Translations under genes and position numbers: made by a program | Notes under the pieces: model-generated | What the model saw: only the letters and a program-made list of their open reading frames with translations | Database searches by the model: none | Told to the model about the DNA's origin: nothing | In this document: in pieces, positions 49,509-57,959 of the stretch | Numbering within the stretch: position 1 is the first letter of the stretch | Layout of the letters: the number at the start of each line of letters is the position of its first letter | Origin: Rhodobiaceae bacterium | GTDB taxonomy: Bacteria > Pseudomonadota > Alphaproteobacteria > Rhizobiales > Tepidamorphaceae | DNA length: 64,000 nt | Direction: 5' to 3' | NCBI GenBank assembly: GCA_020637985.1 | Contig: JACKJK010000007.1 | Coordinates: 186,001 to 250,000 of the forward strand

Positions 49509-52394
49509 ATGCTCGACAAGACCTATGCCCCCGACACCGTCGAGGGACGCATCTATTCCAAGTGGGAAGACAGCGGAGCATTCCGCGCGGGTGCCGGCGC
49601 GGCGCCGGGAGGTGACAGCTTCTGCATTGTCATCCCGCCTCCCAACGTCACCGGTTCGCTGCACATGGGGCATGCGCTCAACAATACGCTGCAGGACATC
49701 CTGGTGCGCTTTGAGCGCATGCGCGGGCGCGACGTGTTGTGGCAGCCGGGCACGGATCATGCCGGCATCGCCACGCAGATGGTCGTCGAACGCCAGCTCG
49801 CGGAGAAGCAGGAACCCGACCGCCGCGAGATGGGCCGGGAGGCTTTCGTCGACCGGGTCTGGCAGTGGAAGGACGAATCCGGCGGCACAATCATCAACCA
49901 GTTGAAGCGCCTCGGCGCATCCTGCGACTGGTCGCGCGAGCGCTTCACGATGGACGAGGGGCTGTCGAAGGCGGTCCTGAAGGTATTCGTGGCGCTTTAT
50001 CGGGAAGGCCTGATCTACAAGGACAAGCGTCTCGTCAACTGGGACCCGAAATTCGAAACCGCGATTTCCGACCTCGAAGTCGAGAACATCGAAGTCAACG
50101 GTCACATGTGGCATTTCAAGTATCCGCTGGCCGGCGGCGAGACCTACGAATACGTGGAGAAGGACGACGACGGCAACGTCACGCTGCGCGAGACCCGAGA
50201 CTATATCTCGATTGCGACGACGCGCCCGGAGACGATGCTCGGCGACGGTGCGGTGGCGGTGCATCCCTCCGACGAGCGCTACCGCGCGATCATCGGCAAG
50301 CTGTGCGAGATCCCGGTGGGGCCGAAGGAGCACCGCCGCCTGATCCCGATCATCGTCGACGACTATCCCGATCCGAAGTTCGGTTCCGGCGCGGTCAAGA
50401 TCACTGGTGCGCACGATTTCAACGACTACGCGGTCGCGCGCCGCAACGATATCCCGCTGTATCGCCTGATGGACGCCAGGGCGCATATGCGCACTGACGG
50501 CGCGCCGTACGCGGAAGCCGCGGCCGAAGCCATGGAGATCGTGAGAAGGGGCGGCGCGCCTGACGTTCGCCACGTCGACACGATCAATCTCGTGCCCGAC
50601 GAATATCGCGGCCTCGACCGACTGGAAGCGCGCAAGCGCGTCGTGGCCGACATCGACGCCGAGGGCCTGATGATCCTGGTCGAGGACAAGCGGATCATGC
50701 AGCCGTTCGGCGACCGCTCGAAGGACGTCATCGAGCCGATGCTGACCGACCAGTGGTTTCTCGACGCGGAAACGCTGGCCAAGCCGGCGATCAAGGCCGT
50801 CGAGGACGACAGGACCGTCTTTGTTCCGAAGAACTGGGAGAAGACCTACTTCGACTGGATGCGCAACATCCAGCCGTGGTGCATCTCGCGGCAATTGTGG
50901 TGGGGGCACCAGATCCCGGCCTGGTATGGCCCGGACGACACGGTCTTCGTTGCAGAGGACGAAGAAGAGGCGCTCGACGCGGCCATCCAGCACTACCTCG
51001 CCGGGGAAGGGCCGTGGAAGGCGTGGGTCGAGGAGCAGCTCGAGAACTACAATCCCGGCGCGATCCTGACGCGCGACGAGGATGTGCTCGACACCTGGTT
51101 CTCGTCGGCGCTCTGGCCGTTCTCGACGCTCGGCTGGCCCGAGGAGACCGCCGAACTGCGCACCTACTACAAGACCGACGTGCTGGTCACCGGCTTCGAC
51201 ATCATCTTCTTCTGGGTCGCCCGGATGATGATGATGGGGCAGCACTTCATGCACGAGGTGCCGTTCCACACGGTCTACATCCACGCGCTGGTGCGCGACG
51301 AGAAGGGCCAGAAGATGTCGAAGTCGAAGGGGAACGTGATGGACCCCCTCGACCTGATCGACAAGTACGGCGCGGATGCGCTGCGCTTCACGCTGACCGC
51401 GATGGCCGCGCAGGGCCGCGACATCAAGCTGTCGGAAGCGCGTGTGCAGGGCTACCGCAACTTCGCGACCAAGCTGTGGAACGCCTGCCGCTTCGCGGAG
51501 ATGAACGAGTGCCGGCGGATTGCCGATTTCGATCCGCTCGCCGTTTCGCACCCGCTGAACAAGTGGATCATCGGAGAAGTCGCGGTCGCCTGCGAGCAGG
51601 TCACCGCCGCACTTACCGGCTACCGCTTCAACGATGCGGCGGGTTGTGCATACCGGTTCATCTGGAACACCTACTGCGACTGGTATCTGGAGCTTGCAAA
51701 ACCGGTGCTGACCGGACCCGACGAAGCGGAGAAGGCCGAAACCCGTGCCACCGCGGCGTTCGTGCGCGACGAGATGCTCAAGATCCTGCATCCGATGATG
51801 CCGTTCATCTCGGAGGAACTGTGGGAGCGCGTCGACAATGGCATGGCGCGCGAAACCCTGCTGATGCACACCCAGTGGCCCTCGGGCGGCGAGGCGCTGG
51901 CGGATCGCGCGGCCGGCGCAAAACGGGAAATCGACTGGGTCATCGAACTGATTTCGACAATCCGGTCCGTGCGCACCGAACTGAACGTCGCGGCGGGCGC
52001 CAAGACCGACCTGGTGGTCGTCAATGCGTCGTCTGCGGCCAAGGGCGCGATCGCCCGCAACGAGGACTCGCTGATGCGCCTTGCCCGCATCGAGGCGCTG
52101 TCCTTCGCCGATGAGGTGCCGCAAGGCTGCGTACAGGCGGTTGTTGGAACCGAGACCATCGCCCTGCCGCTGGCAGGCCTCGTCGATGTCGACGCCGAAA
52201 AGGCGCGGCTTGCCAAGGAGCAGGGCAAGCTCGACAAGGAGGTCGCCGATATCGCGCGCAAGCTCGACAATCCGGGCTTCGTGGCGAATGCGCCGGAAGC
52301 CGTCGTCGAGGAACAGCGCGAGCGGCTGGCCGAGGCGCGTGAGCGGCTCGGCAAGATCGGCAAGGCGGTGGAACGGCTGGCCGCACTCGGCTGA
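49509..52394 (+). CDS. valS: Valyl-tRNA synthetase
   Basis: Class I synthetase charging tRNA-Val. The 961-residue product has the HIGH motif as HMGH (about 52-55) in PPPNVTGSLHMGHALN. The editing domain in the middle contains the TTRPETMLGD segment, and KMSKSKGNVMDP lies at about 602. The anticodon-binding domain and the C-terminal coiled coil typical of ValS (from about residue 890, lysine/glutamate-rich) complete it. I chose the ATG at 49509 (MLDKTYAPDTVEGRIY); a GTG at 49500 is a close alternative, and the in-frame upstream extension is not conserved. Confidence 0.97.
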   Translation: MLDKTYAPDTVEGRIYSKWEDSGAFRAGAGAAPGGDSFCIVIPPPNVTGSLHMGHALNNTLQDILVRFERMRGRDVLWQPGTDHAGIATQMVVERQLAEKQEPDRREMGREAFVDRVWQWKDESGGTIINQLKRLGASCDWSRERFTMDEGLSKAVLKVFVALYREGLIYKDKRLVNWDPKFETAISDLEVENIEVNGHMWHFKYPLAGGETYEYVEKDDDGNVTLRETRDYISIATTRPETMLGDGAVAVHPSDERYRAIIGKLCEIPVGPKEHRRLIPIIVDDYPDPKFGSGAVKITGAHDFNDYAVARRNDIPLYRLMDARAHMRTDGAPYAEAAAEAMEIVRRGGAPDVRHVDTINLVPDEYRGLDRLEARKRVVADIDAEGLMILVEDKRIMQPFGDRSKDVIEPMLTDQWFLDAETLAKPAIKAVEDDRTVFVPKNWEKTYFDWMRNIQPWCISRQLWWGHQIPAWYGPDDTVFVAEDEEEALDAAIQHYLAGEGPWKAWVEEQLENYNPGAILTRDEDVLDTWFSSALWPFSTLGWPEETAELRTYYKTDVLVTGFDIIFFWVARMMMMGQHFMHEVPFHTVYIHALVRDEKGQKMSKSKGNVMDPLDLIDKYGADALRFTLTAMAAQGRDIKLSEARVQGYRNFATKLWNACRFAEMNECRRIADFDPLAVSHPLNKWIIGEVAVACEQVTAALTGYRFNDAAGCAYRFIWNTYCDWYLELAKPVLTGPDEAEKAETRATAAFVRDEMLKILHPMMPFISEELWERVDNGMARETLLMHTQWPSGGEALADRAAGAKREIDWVIELISTIRSVRTELNVAAGAKTDLVVVNASSAAKGAIARNEDSLMRLARIEALSFADEVPQGCVQAVVGTETIALPLAGLVDVDAEKARLAKEQGKLDKEVADIARKLDNPGFVANAPEAVVEEQRERLAEARERLGKIGKAVERLAALG

Positions 52395-52787
52395 TACCGG
52401 CGTGCCCGTTCACGCGGGCACGCGTTGCCCGCGGTCGGGCGGCCGGTGTGTGTGGCCGTGGTGCAACAGCCTTTACCATTCGCACAAGTTGCCCGGGCTT
52501 TGCCCCAAAGTGCCCCGATTGCGCCATAAATCGGCGCGTAAACCCCTGTAGCTATTTGATCAGGTAGCGGATCGGCGCTCGCACCGGGCTTTCGTGCGGT
52601 GCGCCAGGGTTTGCTCCGCGTCGCGTCATCGGAGCCGTTGTTGCAGGCGTGCAACGCTTGCGCGCGAACGGCGCGAGGCTCGGCGAGCCGCCTTGAAGTC
52701 GGCCTTCGCCGCATGGCAGATCATCGGGCAGACAGCGGAAAACCGCGCGTATGGCGTGGTTGCGTATTGCGTAGGGGACCAGCGTCA
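52395..52787. other. 393-base intergenic region between valS and ilvD
   Basis: It holds a hairpin after valS (listed separately) and no gene I can support. The reading frame of ilvD stays open upstream to about 52599, but that extension is arginine-rich and unlike dihydroxyacid dehydratases. A GCGCC/GGCGC hairpin surrounds an AT-rich loop at about 52529-52545. I saw no convincing promoter or leader peptide for ilvD. Confidence 0.4.
52400..52423 (+). terminator. Hairpin after valS
   Basis: GCGTGCCCG (52400-52408) and CGGGCACGC (52415-52423) form a perfect 9-bp stem with a 6-base loop, 6 bases after the valS stop. There is no T tract, so factor-dependent or partial termination is more likely than a classic terminator. 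Confidence 0.45.
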
Positions 52788-54512
52788 ATGGACGCCAAGA
52801 CATTCGACAAGAGCCGTTTGCCGAGCAGGCATGTGACGGAAGGGCCGGAGCGCGCGCCGCACCGCTCGTACCTGTATGCCATGGGGCTGACGGAAGAGCA
52901 GATCCATCAGCCGCTCGTCGGCGTGGCAAGCTGCTGGAACGAGGCGGCCCCCTGCAACATCGCGCTGATGCGCCAGGCGCAGGCGGTCAAGAAGGGCGTC
53001 TCGTCGGCCGCCGGCACGCCGCGCGAGTTCTGTACCATTACCGTCACCGACGGCATCGCCATGGGCCACCAGGGCATGAAGGCGTCGCTGGTGTCGCGCG
53101 AGACGATCGCCGATTCCGTCGAACTGACCATGCGCGGGCATTGCTACGATGCGCTCGTCGGCCTTGCCGGCTGCGACAAGTCGCTGCCGGGCATGATGAT
53201 GTCGATGGTGCGCCTCAACGTGCCGTCGATCTTCATCTACGGCGGCTCGATCCTTCCCGGCACCTTCCGCGGCCGTCCTGTGACCGTGCAGGACGTGTTC
53301 GAGGCTGTCGGTCAGCACTCCGTCGGCAACATGGACGACGAGGCGCTGCACGAACTGGAAATGGCGGCGTGCCCGTCGGCGGGCGCCTGCGGCGCGCAGT
53401 TCACCGCCAACACCATGGCATGCGTCAGCGAGGCGGTCGGCCTGGCGCTGCCGTATTCCTCCGGCGCGCCCGCGCCCTATGAATTGCGCGATGCGTTCTG
53501 CATGGCCGCCGGCCGGCAGATCATGGATCTCGTGCGCAAGGGTATCCGCGCGCGTGACGTCGTCACCCGCGAGGCGCTGGTCAACGCGGCCGTCGTCGTG
53601 GCGGCAACCGGCGGCTCGACCAATGCCGGCCTTCACCTGCCGGCGATCGCGCACGAGTGCGGCATCGATTTCGACCTGCTCGACGTTTGCGAAATCTTCA
53701 GGCGCACGCCGTATATCGCGGACCTGAAGCCGGGCGGCAAATACGTCGCCAAGGATCTGTACGAAGTCGGCGGCATTCCGCTGGTCATGCGCACGCTGCT
53801 CGACGGCGGCTACATGGACGGCAGCTGCCTGACGGTGACCGGACGCACGATGGCGGAGAACATGGCCAGCGTGAAATGGAACGACCAGCAGGACGTGGTG
53901 CGTCGCCATGACGACCCGATCACGCCGACCGGCGGTGTCGTCGGCCTCAAGGGCAACCTCGCGCCCGATGGCGCCATCGTGAAGGTTGCTGGCATGTCGA
54001 AGCTCACCTTCACCGGGCCGGCGCGCTGCTTCGATTCCGAGGAAGAGTGCTTCGCCGCCGTCAAGGCGCGCCAGTACAAGGAAGGCGAGGTTCTCGTCAT
54101 CCGCTACGAAGGCCCCAAAGGTGGCCCGGGCATGCGCGAGATGCTGGCGACGACCGCCGCGCTCTACGGCCAGGGCATGGGCGGCAAGGTTGCGCTCATC
54201 ACCGACGGGCGCTTCTCGGGCGCGACGCGCGGCTTCTGCATCGGCCATGTGGGCCCGGAGGCCGCTGTTGGCGGGCCGATCGGGCTGCTGAAGGACGGCG
54301 ACATCATCGAGATCGATGCAACGGCCGGCACGATGAACGTGCGCCTGTCGGACGATGAACTGGCCAAGCGCCGCGAATCCTGGGCCCCGCGCAAGACCGA
54401 CGCGACGTCGGGCGTGCTGTGGAAATATGCACAGGAAGTCGGCTCGGCGCGCGCTGGCGCGGTGACGCATCCCGGCGGTGCGGCAGAGGTGAAATGCTAT
54501 GCTGACGTCTAA
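52788..54512 (+). CDS. ilvD: Dihydroxyacid dehydratase
   Basis: Iron-sulfur enzyme that makes the 2-oxoacid precursors of valine, isoleucine and leucine. The 574-residue product has the cluster cysteines and signatures GVASCWNEAAPCN, GLAGCDKSLPGMMM and ACPSAGACGAQFTANTM, and the C-terminal LITDGRFSGATRGFCIGHVGPEA. I chose the ATG at 52788, with GGGGA about 10 bases upstream, which gives MDAKTFDKSRLPSRHVTEGP. The exoR-like gene begins 14 bases before its stop. Confidence 0.96.
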   Translation: MDAKTFDKSRLPSRHVTEGPERAPHRSYLYAMGLTEEQIHQPLVGVASCWNEAAPCNIALMRQAQAVKKGVSSAAGTPREFCTITVTDGIAMGHQGMKASLVSRETIADSVELTMRGHCYDALVGLAGCDKSLPGMMMSMVRLNVPSIFIYGGSILPGTFRGRPVTVQDVFEAVGQHSVGNMDDEALHELEMAACPSAGACGAQFTANTMACVSEAVGLALPYSSGAPAPYELRDAFCMAAGRQIMDLVRKGIRARDVVTREALVNAAVVVAATGGSTNAGLHLPAIAHECGIDFDLLDVCEIFRRTPYIADLKPGGKYVAKDLYEVGGIPLVMRTLLDGGYMDGSCLTVTGRTMAENMASVKWNDQQDVVRRHDDPITPTGGVVGLKGNLAPDGAIVKVAGMSKLTFTGPARCFDSEEECFAAVKARQYKEGEVLVIRYEGPKGGPGMREMLATTAALYGQGMGGKVALITDGRFSGATRGFCIGHVGPEAAVGGPIGLLKDGDIIEIDATAGTMNVRLSDDELAKRRESWAPRKTDATSGVLWKYAQEVGSARAGAVTHPGGAAEVKCYADV

Positions 54513-55308
54513 GCGTCTCATAGCCGGCGCGTTCGCGCTCGGCCTTGCGGTGCTTTTGAGCCCGGCCGCGGTGCACGCGTCGGGCGAGCAACCGGAACTG
54601 ACCGACGACATCGGTCCGGTGAAGGCGTTCCGGATCGGCGCGCGGGCTTATCTATCGGGCGATTTTCTGTATGCGCTGAAGGCGCTGGAGCATGCCGCCA
54701 AGCGCGGTCATGCGATGGCGATGTGGAAGCTTGGCAAGATGTATGCCGAAGGCGACGGCGTTGCCGAGGATGACCAACGCGCCTTCGACTACTTCCGTGA
54801 GATCGCCAACGCGCATGCCGACGACAATCCGCATTCGCAGTTCGCCAGCGTCTATTCCAACGCCTTCGTGCAACTGGGCAACTACTACAAGTCCGGCATT
54901 CCGGGCACCAAGGTGCCGCAGAACTACGGCGAGGCGGCGCGCATGTACATGCACGCGGCGACCTACTTCGGCGATCCGGACGCGCAGTACCAGCTCGCAC
55001 GCATGTATCTCGACGGCAACGGCGTGCCGCGCGATCCCGCGCAGAGCGTGCGCTGGCTGTATGCGGCGGCCAAGAAGCAGCACGTCGGGGCACAGGCGCT
55101 GCTCGGCGACCTGCTGATTTCCGGTGCCGACGTGCATCCGCGCCCGGTCGAGGGCCTGAAATGGCTGCTAATCGCCAAGGATCGTGCCGGGCCGGCCGAT
55201 CGCGACTGGGTGCTGGCGCTGCACTTCAAGGCGATGCAAGCGACCACTCAGGACGAACAGGTGCAGGCGCAGGTCGCCGCGAGCGCCTGGGAATCCGACC
55301 CGCAGTAG
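54499..55308 (+). CDS. exoR: Periplasmic Sel1-repeat protein, ExoR-like regulator
   Basis: A 269-residue secreted protein with a signal peptide (about 1-28, ending VHASG) and Sel1-type repeats, such as AMAMWKLGKMYAEGDGVAEDDQRAF and DAQYQLARMYLDGNGVPRDP (each in part). Length and repeat order, including YFGDPDAQY and the C-terminal GLKWLLIAKDRAGP, match what I recall of ExoR. In rhizobia ExoR is the periplasmic inhibitor of the ChvG(ExoS)/ChvI system controlling exopolysaccharide, motility and symbiosis or virulence. The neighbours xthA, argS and SPOR protein also fit the exoR locus of rhizobia and Brucella. It overlaps ilvD by 14 bases. Orthology is likely but unproven. Confidence 0.75.
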   Translation: MLTSKRLIAGAFALGLAVLLSPAAVHASGEQPELTDDIGPVKAFRIGARAYLSGDFLYALKALEHAAKRGHAMAMWKLGKMYAEGDGVAEDDQRAFDYFREIANAHADDNPHSQFASVYSNAFVQLGNYYKSGIPGTKVPQNYGEAARMYMHAATYFGDPDAQYQLARMYLDGNGVPRDPAQSVRWLYAAAKKQHVGAQALLGDLLISGADVHPRPVEGLKWLLIAKDRAGPADRDWVLALHFKAMQATTQDEQVQAQVAASAWESDPQ

Positions 55309-55336
55309 GGCTTCGCGTCGAGGCCCCTGCCTGCCT

Positions 55337-56119
55337 TCAGACTTCCAGTTCTATGATAACCGGCACGTGGTCCGATGGCTTTTCCCAGCCGCGCACGTCC
55401 TTGTCGATCGTTGCGCCGACGAGCCGGTCGGCGGCCTGCGGCGACAGCAGCAGGTGGTCGATGCGGATGCCGTTGTTCTTCTGCCAGGCGCCCGCCTGGT
55501 AGTCCCAGAACGAGTAGGCGCCGCCGTCCGCATCGCAGGCGCGGTAGGCATCGGTCAGGCCGAGGTTTTCCAGTTCCCGGAACAGCGCACGCGACTGCGG
55601 CTGGAAGAGCGCGTCGTCGCGCCAGTTTTCCGGAAAGCGCGCGTCCTGCGGCATCGGGATGACGTTGTAGTCGCCGGCAAGCACGAAGGGCTCCTCGAAC
55701 TCCAGCAGTGCCTGTGCGCGGGCGATCAGCCGCTTCATCCAGTCGAGCTTGTAGTCGAACTTCTGCGTGCCCAGCGGGTTGCCGTTGGGCAGGTAGAGGG
55801 AGGCGATGCGAACGGCCCCGGTGTCGGTCGATACGGTCGCCTCGATATAGCGGGCCTGTTCGTCGCTGGCGTCGCCCGGCAGTCCGGTCGCGATGTCCTC
55901 CAGCGGCCGCTTGGACAGGATCGCCACGCCGTTGAAGCTCTTCTGGCCGTGGGTCGCGACGTTGTAGCCGAGCCGCTCGATGGGTGCGCGCGGAACGTTG
56001 TCGTCGAGGCTCTTCAGTTCCTGCAGACAGACGACGTCGGGCTGGCGGTCCTCCAGCCACGCGCACAGGTTGTCGATGCGCGACTTGATGCCGTTGACGT
56101 TCCAGGTGGCGATCTTCAC
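55337..56119 (-). CDS. xthA: Exodeoxyribonuclease III
   Basis: Apurinic/apyrimidinic endonuclease and 3'-phosphatase/exonuclease of base excision repair. The 260-residue product shows the exonuclease III motifs: MKIATWNVNGIKSRI, CLQELKS with Glu34, SLYLPNGNP, LAGDYNVIP, and SDHVPVIIEL at the end. It is read after erpA on the minus strand (gap 34 bases) and converges on the exoR-like gene. Confidence 0.96.
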   Translation of the reverse strand: MKIATWNVNGIKSRIDNLCAWLEDRQPDVVCLQELKSLDDNVPRAPIERLGYNVATHGQKSFNGVAILSKRPLEDIATGLPGDASDEQARYIEATVSTDTGAVRIASLYLPNGNPLGTQKFDYKLDWMKRLIARAQALLEFEEPFVLAGDYNVIPMPQDARFPENWRDDALFQPQSRALFRELENLGLTDAYRACDADGGAYSFWDYQAGAWQKNNGIRIDHLLLSPQAADRLVGATIDKDVRGWEKPSDHVPVIIELEV

Positions 56120-56153
56120 TCGGGTCGGCCTTCCTATGCGCGCACCGCGCGGG

Positions 56154-56489
56154 TCAGATCGAAAAGCTGGTGCCGCAGCCGCAGGATGCGGTCGCGTTCG
56201 GATTGTGGACCTGGAAGGACTGGCCGATCAGGCTGTCTACGAAATCGATCTCGGACCCCTCCATGTACATCAGCGAGACCGGGTCGATCAGCACCGTTGC
56301 CTCGCCGCGCTCGATGACGAGATCGTCGCCGGCGCGGTCCTGCACGAGATCGAAGCCGTACTGGAAGCCGGAGCAGCCGCCGCCGGAAACAGAAACGCGC
56401 AAGGCGGTTCCTGCCGGTTCGCCGGCGACGATTGCGGCGATACGGCGCGCGGCGCTATCACTGAGGGTCACGGGCTGGGTTGTGCTCAT
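56154..56489 (-). CDS. erpA: A-type iron-sulfur carrier protein ErpA
   Basis: Carrier that delivers [4Fe-4S] or [2Fe-2S] clusters to target proteins, which here could include LipA and IlvD. The 111-residue product has the three conserved cysteines: Cys39 in GGGCSGFQY and Cys103/Cys105 in ASCGCGTSF. ErpA versus IscA cannot be fully settled by sequence alone, but stand-alone placement away from suf/isc genes favours ErpA. It diverges from dgt. Confidence 0.88.
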   Translation of the reverse strand: MSTTQPVTLSDSAARRIAAIVAGEPAGTALRVSVSGGGCSGFQYGFDLVQDRAGDDLVIERGEATVLIDPVSLMYMEGSEIDFVDSLIGQSFQVHNPNATASCGCGTSFSI

Positions 56490-56685
56490 CGGTTTGCCTG
56501 AGTGAAATCCTGTCAGGTGGCGCTACAGACCATGACGGCGACAAAGATCCTGAATCGCCGCCAGTACTTCGCGCTCAAACGTAGGTGTGTTGCGGCTTGT
56601 GTCAATCGTCGCTGGCGGATAGGCCAGAGGGCGCGGCGGGATACCCGACGCAAACACCTTTCTCGCACTCAGAGAGACGTTGCCT

Positions 56686-57894
56686 GTGCCGGAGTCCTTC
56701 TACACGCGGGCCGCCCATGCCTCGCTGGCCGAGAACAGCCGCGGACGCCTGGTGCCGGAGCCGGCCAGCCCTACGCGCACGCCCTTCCAGCGCGACCGCG
56801 ACCGCATCATCCATTCCGCCGCGTTCCGGCGGCTGCAGTTCAAGACCCAGGTCTTCGTCTTCCACGAGGGCGACCACTACCGCACGCGCCTGACGCACAC
56901 GCTGGAGGTGGCGCAAGTTGCACGATCACTTGCGCGCGCGCTCTGCCTCGACGTCGATCTTTCCGAGGCGATCGCGCTGGCGCACGATCTCGGCCACTCG
57001 CCGTTCGGCCACGCCGGGGAACGCGCGCTGGACGCGGCGATGCGTGATTTCGGCGGCTTCGACCACAACGCACAGTCGCTGCGCATTGTGACGCGGCTGG
57101 AACGACGCTATGCCGCCTTCGACGGGCTGAATCTGACCTGGGAGACGCTGGAGGGCATCGTCAAGCATAATGGCCCGATCCGCGATGGCGCGGGCATGCC
57201 GGCAGGCGCCTACGCGGGCAAGGACATTCCCGGCGCCATCACCGAGTTCGACGCGCAATTCCCGCTCGATCTCGCCACCTATGCATCCGCTGAAGCGCAG
57301 GTCGCCGCGCTGTCGGACGACATCGCCTACAACGCGCATGACGTCGACGACGGCCTGCGGGCCGGACTGTTCGAACTTGACGAGATCTGCGCTGAGGTGC
57401 CGCTGATCGCGCGCATCGTCTCAGCTGTCGATGCGGACCATCCGTGGCTCGACCAGCACCGGCGTATCCACGAGACCTTTCGCCGGCTGATCACGCAGGC
57501 CATCGAATCCGTGCTGGAACGGACGCAAAGGAATGTCGAGGCCTTGCGCCCGCGCACTGCCGACGATGTGCGTGGTTGCGGGGAGGCGCTCGTTGCCTTC
57601 GATGATGCCATGCGCGACGAGTTGCAGGTGCTGCGCGGCTTTCTCTTCAAGCGGATGTACCGGCACGCGCGCGTCAATGCGGTGATGGCGCAGGCCGCCG
57701 GCGTCGTCGACGACCTGTTCGGCCGCTTCATGCACGATCCCGCGCTGCTGCCGGAAGAATGGGGGGCGGGGATCGGCGAACTCGACACGGCGCGCCGGGC
57801 GCGCCGCATTGGCGACTATATCGCCGGCATGACGGACCGCTACGCGCTTGCCGAGCACCGCAGACTGTTTGACCGCACGCCGGATTTGCGTTAG
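56686..57894 (+). CDS. dgt: Deoxyguanosinetriphosphate triphosphohydrolase-like protein
   Basis: HD-domain phosphohydrolase that splits dNTPs to deoxynucleosides and triphosphate. The 402-residue product has RDRDRIIHSAAFRRLQFKTQV, the metal-binding histidines and HD pair in RLTHTLEVAQVAR and LAHDLGHSPFGHAGE, and the conserved FDHNAQSLR. I chose the GTG at 56686, with AGAGAGA 8 bases upstream; a TTG at 56680 is the nearest alternative. argS follows after 65 bases. The nucleotide preference is not readable. Confidence 0.93.
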   Translation: MPESFYTRAAHASLAENSRGRLVPEPASPTRTPFQRDRDRIIHSAAFRRLQFKTQVFVFHEGDHYRTRLTHTLEVAQVARSLARALCLDVDLSEAIALAHDLGHSPFGHAGERALDAAMRDFGGFDHNAQSLRIVTRLERRYAAFDGLNLTWETLEGIVKHNGPIRDGAGMPAGAYAGKDIPGAITEFDAQFPLDLATYASAEAQVAALSDDIAYNAHDVDDGLRAGLFELDEICAEVPLIARIVSAVDADHPWLDQHRRIHETFRRLITQAIESVLERTQRNVEALRPRTADDVRGCGEALVAFDDAMRDELQVLRGFLFKRMYRHARVNAVMAQAAGVVDDLFGRFMHDPALLPEEWGAGIGELDTARRARRIGDYIAGMTDRYALAEHRRLFDRTPDLR

Positions 57895-57959
57895 GCGGCG
57901 ACAGCCTTTCGCCTGCATTGCGTCCGGCTCAATCGGCGTGGCCCAACCGGGATGAATTC

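Noticed and set aside
49482..52124. 880-codon open frame antisense to valS
   Set aside because: High-GC shadow frame: arginine/histidine-rich, no recognisable domain, and fully opposite a clear gene. The same applies to long antisense frames over ppiD, pyrG, the MCP gene, eno, lpxB, ilvD and lpd.
52599..52787. N-terminal extension of ilvD by 63 residues
   Set aside because: The frame is open but arginine-rich and unlike the family. The ATG at 52788 has a ribosome site and gives the normal length.
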